Assembly (NCBI GenBank): GCA_029641185.1
Contig: JAPWGK010000002.1
Coordinates: 2,666,001-2,730,000 of the forward strand
Source of the DNA: Pseudofabraea citricarpa
Taxonomy: Eukaryota; Ascomycota; Leotiomycetes; Helotiales; Dermateaceae
Length of the DNA: 64,000 nt
Direction: 5' to 3'
Position numbers and translations under genes: made by a program. A model generated the notes under the pieces. That model had not been told where the DNA came from. It did no database searches and worked only from the letters and a program-made list of their open reading frames with translations. The first letter of the stretch is position 1. Each line of letters opens with the position of its first letter. Below, piece after piece: positions 34,145 through 44,400 of the stretch.

Positions 34145-35530
34145 GAATTTGTCGGTGTCGGGTTTTCATATTTCAGAATCGTAAACCCAACTAAAGTATG
34201 AAATCAGAAAACATTCACATTCACTGCTGAATCCGTCTACCGCTATTGCAATGAACTTTTCACACTTGACTGAAAAGTCAGCGTATAAACACCGTGTTAA
34301 TTGGTTATTGATGGTAAATACTCACTGGACATCTAGAATTAACGCAAAATATTTCACGCCTGGATCTAAGCGACATGTTATAAACTAGTAATGGCCTGAG
34401 GTATACTTATTTGATACCACCCAAACTACTTGAAGATCTACTGCAGTGGGGTATGCAATCTTGGGATTGATCGTACACTCTGTACTAAATAAACCTTCTC
34501 TGGCGGGAACTTTGAATAAATCTCGACAGAAAGGTACTGGTATCTTGTTGAAATTTACCCTAAAAAATTATAATAAAAGAACATGACATTAGCGCCTATC
34601 ACCGATCTGCAAGTGTTATGAATCAATATGACCTACAACAAATGAACTTCTGAAAATCGAACTGTGATATTGCATCTTTCTTTTTTTTGTACCTTTCCAC
34701 TACCTGGATCAATTAATGTATAGCCCACAAATAATAAGAAATCCGATCTAGTTTTAATTAGGGCGATGGATAACTGCCCTTCCTTAAGTTGAAGTTCCTG
34801 GTGGTTTTGAAAATATACCTTCGCATGCCGCAAAGAAAGTAGCCAGCATGATATGATCAGAGAGAATGCTCTTGAATACCGATCCACTTTGACAACTTAT
34901 CCCAGAAAGAACGGCGGAAACATTCTAGAGGTCGTAATAATGTTCTTCGAAATCGCATAAGTCGGAGGGCATTTAGAGGCTGCAAGCGAGAATGTCTCCA
35001 GCGTAATAATTTTGAATTTGACTGCGGATAATGCTGGTTCTGGCAATGATCAAGAGCTGGAAAAGTGAAGCTAGTTGAATACTTATACTTAGAATACTGT
35101 AGTTTTAGCTGCCTCCTCGGCCGAACCTTGATCTGGAGGAGCGAGAGCAGTTATAATTCCAGGCGGGAACTGGCTAGCCTAAAAGTCCGACCGAAACTTT
35201 GTGGGTGGTGAAAGTCCCAACTCTCCAAAAGCATGACACAGCAACTACATTACAACTTCCGAGGATGAGTGCTCCCGGAAATATAGCTCTGCTTAAGGCA
35301 AGCAAACGACATGAGATTAATGCAAAGTCTAAAATAATGAATCGTGTTATGATACTTTAGTCGGTCCAGCAGGCGAATCGGCTAGAAGTCCTCCCGCATT
35401 CGTGCGCGTTCATCCGGAAACTGGTTATTATCAACTACTTTTGTCGCAACTTGCATCCCATCCAATCTGATTCATCTCTCACCTTGCTCAATCTACAGCC
35501 AACCACTTTCACACAATCCTATCAGACATC
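34145..35530. other. Intergenic, no supported gene
   Basis: About 1.4 kb between the amidase and the next dehydrogenase. AT-rich, with no domain-bearing frame on either strand. The final ~80 bases are a pyrimidine-rich leader for the downstream gene. Confidence 0.5.
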
Positions 35531-36438
35531 ATGGCTTCCAAGGTCTATGCAATCATTGCAGGTGTTGGCCCCGGAACCGGTGCTGCCATCGCCCACAAGT
35601 TTGCTGAGCAATATCCCGTCATCCTGATGGCACGCCGACCCGAGAGTTACAACTCTCTGGTCTCTGAGATCAAGGAGAAGGGTGGCTCGGCTATAGGCAT
35701 TCCCACTGATGTATCAGATGTAGCCAGTATTGCCAATGCCTTTACGACGATCGACCAGAAATTTGGCAAAGATGCATCTTGTGCAGTCCGTGTACCTTGC
35801 ATCCAAGAAAAGAAGAACTGTAATAGCTGATGCTGGTGACAGGCAGCGATCTTTAATGCCAGTGGGAAGCTATCCCGCAAGCCGTTCCTGGAACAGACCG
35901 TGGAAGAGTTCTCGAACCCCTTTGATGTAAATTGGTAAGTTGCATTTCCGAGAGATTCCCGTATTCCGCTGACAGTATACTCTTAGCAGAGGCGGCTTTT
36001 ATTTCTCGCAGGCTGCTCTCCCACGGCTACTTAGCGGCGTTGGGCAGAAACCAAAGCACCCCCCGACTCTGATCTTCACTGGAGCAACCGCTTCCCTTAA
36101 AAGTTCTGCCATGTTCTCTTCTTTTGCAGTGGGCAAGTTCGCAACGCGCGCATTGGCTCAATCTCTCGCGCGCGAATTTGGTCCACAGGGCGTTCATGTC
36201 GGGCACGTTATCATTGATGGGGTGATTGACATCCCATCTAGCAAAGAGTATCTTAAAGATGCTGGACCGGATGCTAAAATCGACCCAGCCTCGGTAAAAA
36301 CAGCACCCATCTCTTTAAATTATATTCTCTGCTAACATGGTCTCACAGATTGCCGATACTTACTGGTATCTACACAGTCAGCCGAGATCTGCGTTCTCAC
36401 ATGAGCTTGAGATCAGACCCTTTGGGGAGAAGTGGTAG
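35531..36438 (+). CDS. Atypical short-chain dehydrogenase lacking the catalytic tyrosine
   Basis: Four exons (35531-35791, 35843-35934, 35987-36293, 36349-36438) encode 249 residues. The Rossmann motif is AGVGPGTGAA at ~10-19, and IFNASGKLSRKPF replaces the NNAG region. GATASLKSS carries the serine position. The catalytic Tyr-x3-Lys is FAVGK here (F164, K168), so the tyrosine is phenylalanine. Short-chain dehydrogenases of this kind occur in fungi and bacteria and probably have altered or no redox chemistry. Exon 3 uses an acceptor (TTAG at 35983-35986) because the alternative three bases later would create a stop. It is tail-to-tail with the ABM-domain gene (36842-37168). Confidence 0.9.
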
Positions 36439-36841
36439 TCGATATTTCTATCATCTTTGTAAAACACTGCCATTACTGGAATTGGATGAGAAAATTGTAG
36501 TCATTCAATTAGGCTGCTGCATCTCTAGAATATACTGCACAGGCCTATCATCTGAATGAAAAGTTAAATAAACCCCGACATCCACCCAGTCCGTCCACCG
36601 GTGACCATGTTTCTTTGCTGCATTTCATGAATCTAACGCCGGCATGCCCTATATACGCAAGACACACGTATAAGCATCTCACACATGTTTGTTGTGCTAC
36701 AACGCGCACTCATGATTTGGGTTGAGTCTATTGTTATAGATCCCTATACCTGATCAACAGCCACTAATTACACGAACTGAGGTGGTACTTACAAGAAATC
36801 CATTAATAAACTCATAAAACACAGTGCATCCCAACAACTCA
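36439..36841. other. Convergent 3' intergenic region
   Basis: 403 bases between two convergent genes; nothing recognisable besides probable 3' UTRs. Confidence 0.5.
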
Positions 36842-37168
36842 TTACGGGCTAATAACAACCGAGATAACCTCATAGAGTGCAGGACCGCCCTTGATCGCCA
36901 GAGATCGGTATTGGGCGTTGAGCTCACGAAATGCCGGAAGGGCATGCATAGCATCCAGACCCTCTTTAGTTTCCCACTGGACATAATTCAGCACTCTGGT
37001 GCCATCGAGCGATTGGTGGAGCGAGGAAGAGATAAAGCCTGGCTGCGACGAGACCAGAGGCATCTGTGCCTGCATCGAAGCGACCAGCTTCTGGATATTT
37101 TCCGGGTGGACTTCAATCTGGTTGATCTGCGTGACGTAGCCGGCATTCTGGATGATGGTGGGAGACAT
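36842..37168 (-). CDS. ABM-domain (antibiotic biosynthesis monooxygenase-like) protein
   Basis: An intronless frame of 108 residues from ATG at 37168 (MSPTIIQNAGYVTQIN). The small ferredoxin-like fold of ABM proteins is suggested by INQIEVHPENIQKLVASM, QPGFISSSLHQSLDGTRVLNYVQWET and LDAMHALPAFRELNAQY. The HxSLDGTRVxNYxQW block is characteristic. Members are cofactor-free monooxygenases or heme-degrading proteins acting on small aromatics, often beside specialised-metabolism genes. An upstream in-frame methionine (37222) would add 18 residues unlike the family, so the inner start is preferred. Substrate unknown. Confidence 0.85.
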   Translation of the reverse strand: MSPTIIQNAGYVTQINQIEVHPENIQKLVASMQAQMPLVSSQPGFISSSLHQSLDGTRVLNYVQWETKEGLDAMHALPAFRELNAQYRSLAIKGGPALYEVISVVISP

Positions 37169-38742
37169 TTTGAGAAACAACGATAACCGTTGGTGTGAGG
37201 TGGAAATTGAGACGAGATTCATACTCCCCTACTCTCTTGTAGGTACTTATATCTCCCTTGTTTAAACACACCTGCAGTCTCGGATGGTACCACGCACGAA
37301 TTGGTCCGAGGTCGCTAGATGTGCCTTGTAAGTATTTCCTAGAATAATGCACCTCATTTCAAATCAAGTGGAGTGCGTATCTATCTATCTCTTCAACTCG
37401 AATAAGCGACACGCTGACAAACACGTTTATGCACTATGGGTCCATAAGGAATTAAGCAGTGTCAGGGCCAGGTTACTTCTCTCTTCCTTGGTTCTGGCAT
37501 GACCATATAAGAGGACGGATTATGGCGATCTTCTCCAAAGTAAAGTCCAATGTCATACGGAGTACGCAATGTTCAGATACTGCTAGATCCGTCCAGCTAT
37601 CTTTTGTAATTTTCTCGACCAAATACTAATGGGACGGTCATCGATGCGTATTATTAGCTTACCCTTGCAAAGAAATTGCACATCTGGATCAGATTGAAGC
37701 CATATGAAGGGGATGGCCTGGAGTTTACGCGATCCCATCCAATCTATTACGCAGTTAATACGCGCCCAGGCAGAGAACCTGCAAACCAGTTATAGAAGGT
37801 CAACTCTTAACCAAGTGGCTCCTCTTCTTTTCTCGACTCTTGGTAGCAAAGGCCAATTCCGAATACAAGTTTATATACACCAAAATCTACATTACTGCTA
37901 CGTGTTTATGGAATAGCAAGCGTTTCCTTTGATTTCCAATTCTGCGCCCTCACATTGACAGGTTTATGTACGCGTTCAAAATCAGACTTTGCTAATCTTT
38001 CGGTGTTCTTGTGGAGCCGCTCATGCATCACTTTATCTTTCAGCACCTGCAAGAGGAGAAAGAACCAAGTAAGCGACCAAAAGATCAAGAGTTTACCCTC
38101 TGAGTCTTATCTGTATATCGCGGATAAAGCTACTCCTACCGTATGCCATGAGTACTTACTCGCAAAACGAGAAAGAAAGCATGCGTGGAATAATAAGGTT
38201 CGGTCTGTGTGGATTCAGGCCAATCAAGGCTCACGTTTAGTCTTACTGTACTGTACTGTACTGTACTGTACTGTACTGTGCCAAGTAGAATATTAAGTTT
38301 GAAGCAGTCAGAGCTTCCTCCTTCTACTTGGAGATACACTCTTAGCTATCTAGGTACAAGTCATTAGGAACTTTAAGAAAAGAGAGCAGTAGAATTTGAA
38401 TATCGGAAGCGTCCTATTATCAATCGCCTGCATGCCCAGCTTTCGTTCCATAGCTCACTTGGCTCTGCGAGAGTCTAGATTCCACTTTTAACAGAGATCC
38501 ATCCCCAGCCCGCTCCCAAACCACACCTGTTATTTCCCGCAAACCCTTCTCCCTCTCTCTCCAGAAAGATAAGCCGATCCAGCAGGCGATCAAACAAACT
38601 TGGGGATGGTGGGGGAGAATTCCACGTTCGAGTGGTTCCGTACAGCAATCAATCTGACGCAGCGGACCAAGTTCCGTTCTCAGCCTAGCCCCCAACGGTG
38701 ACGCCGTCTCATCCAAGCCGCCACAAAGCCGAAGCCAAAAGC
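37169..38742. other. Intergenic, no supported gene
   Basis: About 1.6 kb. It contains a (TACTG)7 microsatellite at 38244-38278, no recognisable coding frame, and several short frames on both strands that overlap each other. Confidence 0.5.
38244..38278. repeat. (TACTG)7 pentanucleotide microsatellite
   Basis: Seven perfect TACTG units, followed by tg. It is likely length-polymorphic among strains. Confidence 0.9.
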
Positions 38743-39092
38743 ATGAACACGAATCCACAACAACCACCACCAACAGCCGAGGAGAAGAGAAGAGCACGTG
38801 AGCGGGCTTCCCGAAGTCGTTCCGGCTCCGGACAAACCCGCTTTCCGAGGAAGCAGAGGAAGAGGAAGAGGAACGGGAACGTAATAGTCTAGCATTGGCC
38901 GTCTCCAGATTGGCTGCAGCGGACCTTGATGAGATCATTTCGAAGAAGAAAAGAAGTCAGTTAAGGCGGGCCCGACAGTCTGGCGTTGGGTTGGCTCCAG
39001 CCCCCCAGCGGCAAGGATCGAGAGCAGAGTTCAGCAGCATGCCAGCATCAGATTCTGCAACGGGACTTGCTCCATCGGATACGTCAGATTAA
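38743..39092 (+). CDS. Possible small charged protein (two exons)
   Basis: Two tentative exons (38743-38797 and 38857-39092) joined by a GTGAGC...GCAG intron give 96 residues. The product starts with a Pro/Gln stretch, then a Lys/Arg/Glu-rich helix (EEEEERERNSLALAVSRLAA), then ADLDEIISKKKRSQLRRARQ. The splice joins two frames that each look locally coding, which is the main support. No clear branch point is seen and no family is recognised. Antisense frames through the same region are judged to be shadows. Confidence 0.33.
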
Positions 39093-39194
39093 TGGGCTCG
39101 TTCTGGTGATTGGCACAGGAGGTCGGCATTGGCAGCTCCACCACCACGCCCCAAATGATGTACGAGTAGAGATCAGTGCAGGAAAAATCATCAG

Positions 39195-39232
39195 ATGAGT
39201 GAGTGAGTGATGGATGTATGGATGGATGGATC
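39195..39232. repeat. Short GAGT/GGAT tetranucleotide repeat
   Basis: A (GAGT)n run passing into (GGAT)n, about 38 bases, imperfect. Confidence 0.7.
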
Positions 39233-39654
39233 ACTACCAGGTGGAGTGCCGAGCAATCCATTCACGTGCTATGTGTCACTCTTCCATGCACATCCAAAAT
39301 GAATACGATCATCCAAGAGATCCTAGCAAGGCGATAGACAAGATCTAGCCCCAAAGGAGAATATTGTAAATCATGTCATGAAAATGTCATCAGCTGCTGG
39401 TGGTTACTCTTCCGACTTGATCCAGCAGAAGATAGTTGAATGATTTGAAGGTGCTGCTTGGATATTCGCAAGGGCATTATTGATTTGACTGCAAGGCTAT
39501 CCAGCACTGTATATCCCAAAACATCTATTTTACACCAATATACATATCCTGTAATACTCTTCAAAAGAAAAAAAATTTGGTGCTGCTCTTGGGTTCCTGG
39601 AAAAATCGCAAACGGGCGCGCACTGGTTGCTCATGGAAATAAAAATGGAATCCT

Positions 39655-41483
39655 CTAAACGTGGTGCTGATGGTTAGACACAGCTGAAAGATGGCGCTCA
39701 ATGGCCGAGTCCTCCTGGACGGGTGGTCCGGCATAGTGCTTGCGGCCCCAGACGAAGTACCAGATTCCGGCAACGGACGAGAAGGCTACGAATACAACGG
39801 AGGCATAGTTCATAGTGTCGGCAGTGACGGGAATATACGAAGGCATGCAAAACAATGGGACGGCCAACAAACTCCAGGCTGAGGAAGGTAATTAGCATCC
39901 ATTAAACTCGTGATATTTAATATCTGATGAAACTTACCTATGGCAACAACGTTCGATACCAGACCGAGCATCCCCATGTCGAATTTACCCATCTTGATGT
40001 GGGTACGGCCTCCGACGAGGGAAACAAAGATGGGAATGGCGTAGCTAACGGTCAAGCAAATAACTCCCACTCCGGAAAAGGCGTTGAAGGCTGCTGTGGA
40101 TCCGAAGTAAAGAACACCTAGAATAATCTGGACAGCCATACTGAGCATCATAGCATTCAAAGGCACATCAAGTCCCTTGTGGATCTGCTTCCACAGATAG
40201 GAGCCAGGAATGGCACCGTCACGTGCAAATGCCCAGGTGCAACGAGAGGCGGCAGTAGTGCATCCAATACCGCAGAAGATGGCGAGAACAAGGAGAGGGA
40301 TCAGGAGGCAGATGGCACCTGTCTTACTTCCAACAGCCTGGACAATAATAGTTGGTGTGGGTTGCGCGGAGACAAGAGCGACAAGTTCCTCAACATCTGG
40401 AAGAACGAACAGCAGACCAAGCAAGAAGATCACGCCGCAGAAGAAGTTGAGGATGATGGTGCCAACCATAGCCCTGGGGACCTGAACACTTGGGTCTTGG
40501 ACTTCCTCGCACATACTGCAACTGTTAGCCAGAGAGACAGAGAGGATAATGGGGTCCTTACGAAATGATCATTCCGGTGGAAGATGTCGCATAGGCAGCT
40601 TGGAGCAGACCGATACAGAAAGACCATCCTGCTGGCCAGCCAGATGATGGTACAAACTCGGTGAAGACGAATTCAGCCGATCGGCGACCATTCTTAGCAA
40701 TTGCCAGAACACAGACGACGATGGCAATCAAGCCAGCGAAAGTCCAAAAGATAGCGAAAGTCTATAATCGTCAGATTGAACATACGTAAATTTAAAAAGA
40801 CCACTTACATCCAACCATGGCAACCACTTGTTTCCAAGAGACGAGACGAGGTTGCAGAGGATCGTAATAGCGACAAAGAGCAAGAAAATCTGGTAGACCT
40901 CGGCCTCAAAGATTCCCACGCCTGGCTCAGACTCGAATACGTTGATACAAGCGATAAAGAAAAGCGTGGTTCCAAAATTCACAGCCAGGGTGATAGTAAT
41001 GTTGCCGATGACGTACAACCACCCGCAAATATACGATGTGATTCTGCGACACCAGGGTGGCGTTAACATGAAAGTCTGGTAATAGACGCCGCCGGCCGTG
41101 GGATAGACTGAAGTGATTTCACCGAGCGAGATAGCGACACAGAGGATGATAATCGACACAGCAACCCAGCCCCAGATGATATTAGCAGGGCCGCCACCAA
41201 CCAACGGGTAGTAGAATGTGGTGGCTAGACCGTAAGGAATCGAGGCGAGTACGAAAGACATGAATGCGACCTGCAGAGTCGAGCGACTTCTGACCAACTC
41301 GGCCTGGTAACCCATCGCCTCCAGCAGATTATCGGCAGAGTTTTCGTCCATATCCGATTTATTCCCATGAGGTCTCTTCTTCTTTTCCGAGGCTCGCGAC
41401 AGTCTGCGGTTGAGGTGCGCCTCGTCGGCAGAGGTATCCATAAAGGCAGCCTTGTCGGCGCCGTTTTGATGATTAGGATCCAT
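39655..41483 (-). CDS. APC-superfamily amino acid/choline/GABA permease
   Basis: Four exons (41483-40809, 40761-40562, 40515-39938, 39878-39655) encode 558 residues with about twelve hydrophobic segments. The start MDPNHQ was preferred over an upstream in-frame methionine at 41540. The N-terminal cytosolic tail (~60 residues) is charged. Family blocks include SFVLASIPYGLATTFYYPL in TM1, the SLGEITSVYPTAGGVYYQ block after TM2, and MCEEVQDPSVQVPRAM between later helices. This is the fungal amino acid/polyamine/choline group (HNM1/UGA4-type) that uses the proton gradient at the plasma or vacuolar membrane. Substrate cannot be told from sequence. The C-terminus ends in His-rich NHQHHV. Confidence 0.95.
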
Positions 41484-44400
41484 GGAGAGCAGATGTGCGT
41501 GTACCGAGCATGTATACCAAAACAAAAGAGCAAAGAGCAAAGAGAGGAAGCTGTTGTGTACAAGTAACCAGAGACAAGGAAAAGAATCGAGAAATATCAG
41601 TTAACTTTAAACTAGGCCTCTCGAGTCCACTGACTAGCCCAAGCTAGACCCAAAAGTCTTCATCTCCGACCGACGAGATTGTGGCCAATTGGCGACGTCA
41701 AAGTATTGCAACCATGGCAGATCCCTGATAAGCGATTGCTAAGGGGAATACGTTGCTCATTGGATCACTCAGTCGGCCCGCCCCAGGACTGTTCGACTTG
41801 CCGAGCATTTGGGAAAGATTGCCCATGGTGATAGCGAGATCTGGTATTGCCATGTTTCGTCAACCTACTTGGCTGCCACTGTACGGTACAGTACGACAAC
41901 CACCGCCATGAGTCTATCGCTTACTACTGTACCGGCCCCCTCAAAATTACAGCCTCTTCAGGCAATTCTCCGTCTGCCATCTGCAATCAAGACCCGTCAT
42001 AGGGCAATGCTAAGACGGGGTTTACCTAGCATTGCATCCGGATCGATTGTGAATCCTTCCAGAATCCCTGTGCTGTGGAGGCTTCCATGCGGGCCAGCAA
42101 TCTAGCGTCACTCCAAGCCCATCGGCAACCCCAGCTCCTCCAAACTTCCCCCCTCTTCGGTATATTCTCACGGTCTTGTCCCACATAGAGTTTGAGGTGC
42201 TGATAAGAAGCTCTGATTCTCACCGAACTGGCATCAATTTCCAGTTATCTATCATACTTACTCCACCGGAGAGATGGCAATGTCTTCAAAGCTGCGTCTT
42301 CAGCCATGCGACAGCGATAAGCAGCATTATCATTGACTAATACGAAGTACGATGGCCTGGTTATCTTCATGATCACTGCTTCAGCGAGGACCTACTTCCG
42401 TTTTGATCCAATTATGAGGCTATCACGCCCGTCTTCTCACTCTGCCTTGGTCAGGATTGTCACTCCTCACCAGCTCAATTGTATCTTTCCGCATGTCCTC
42501 CGAATAAGATATCGAGATACCTCCGAGCATGCCCCCATTCACGATAACAGCTGTGCAAGAAGGTATTCTTCATCGTTAACCGTGCCCGTGTACGCAAGCA
42601 GATCATCTCGTCTCCTTGGATAAGGCTTGCCCCTGAGTATAAATCCAATGCATTGCGCAACACGCAGATAAGGGGGTTATCGGGTCAGTGGTAGGGAGGG
42701 AGGTAGGTCGTCGAATATAAAGAGGCACGCATCAACATGCAGTACTTTTACACCATGGAAAATTGTTCATCTCAAGATTGTCGTGGTCGGAATGGAGATT
42801 CAAGGACAGCAGTAGGTGAGTTTTCATGGTCCTATTGTAAATATGCATAAAGCGTTAGCAAAGGAAGGAAATGATCATCGGGCAGGTCGATCGTGTTAAC
42901 GATTCTCTTTTCTCTTTTCTTTGAGAAACTTAACAAGTCCGGTCCTTCATCTAAGTACGCAATGGTAACGGTTTTGAAATAAAAGGAGAGATGGTTTTTC
43001 GTCGTTTGAACATATCCAACAGACGGAAATTGGTACGTTCCAATTGGGCGTCTTGGAGCTTTTAGCAACACTGGCCGCATTGCTTTTCAGGGTCCAGTCG
43101 AAGACGCAACCTTGTCTGCGGCATCTGGATTCTGGATCAATCGATACAACCTTACATGGGTTCTGTTGCGCCAGCTCACCAGCTCACCAGTCCATTGAGT
43201 CCATTTTGGGCAGGTGATATTCACTCCCGTACCTCGTTTCAGCTTCCCTGTCGTCGAGCATCGTAAATCTGAAGCGTAGTATCAACAACAACCCAAGGAA
43301 TTTCTTCATGGATCGGCGGCGTGATGGTCTGATTGATCGATACAATTATCAAAGATTTACCACTAAAAGCTTGTGCGTGCCGTCACATCGCTTCTCCATC
43401 TTCCGGGTGATTCGGAATTTGCAGGCATCGTGATGTCGCGTTGCGCTTTGTACGACCTGAGTGCCCGACGCATCACCACGCCCGTCTTATGTCTCACTTA
43501 GCTATATTGTTTTGTTGACAAGAAGTGGAACCAGCCACTGTGGCTGTATGTTTCCGGGCGAAAGCTCGCCGAATAAACCCTTCAACATAATTACTCAACA
43601 TCTGCTTAACTCGGCAAGATACAATTCTTTCAGATAGGCCGACCGGATACCTGGATTGTGTATATCCACTTGCTACCCGGGTTTTCCACCAGAAAACTGG
43701 ATTGTACATATGGTAGTCGGTGCATCATCCGGCGCTTCCTTTTTCATGATGTTGTAACTATGGTTCAGATAGGGGCCGAGGGAGCAAATGTAACGATACA
43801 CTTGAAAACCAGGTTGTTAACTGGAAGTCGTACGTACTACCTGATGTATACTACAACGTGGAGTGTATACATGCCATGTGGAGTGTATGCCATGTGGCCT
43901 ACTGTTAACCATGTGGACTGTACTATTTCAGCACCAACGTGTTGTACGCGGTCACATTCAACATTTTCTACAGCTCTTATTTTACCCTCTTTTCTCCCGG
44001 CATTCGGAATCCGAAGTTACTCGCCAACATGAGACCCAAATAAGAATCTTCAAACAGGTTCCCGGTATGTGTGTTCTACAATGGCAGCCTAACGGAAACC
44101 AGGGTTGCGATATCCCAGAAGCTGCATTTCCGTCAGAATAGTACTATCTAGCGACCAATCCTTGAACAATAACCTTTCCGGAAAAAATTAAAGGAGAAGA
44201 TGGAAGGAGACGTTGCAAAGTCTACGACTATTCGTATTCGCCTTCTGCAGCTCGCAAGCAAGCAAGTGTTGCTATTGAAAGCACCTCTCTAATCTCGTGT
44301 CATAGTCGGTAATTATGATGAGGCTGTAGCGAGCATTGTGCTCGAGCACAATACCACCCAGCGGCATGATAAGATTAAAAACAAGAGATAAAAATAAAGA

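Noticed and set aside
36842..37222. Longer start for the ABM protein
   Set aside because: The extra 18 residues are not family-like; the inner ATG at 37168 fits the known length.
38420..38938. 172-codon minus frame
   Set aside because: Low-complexity Ser/Val runs arise from the antisense of a charged plus-strand segment.
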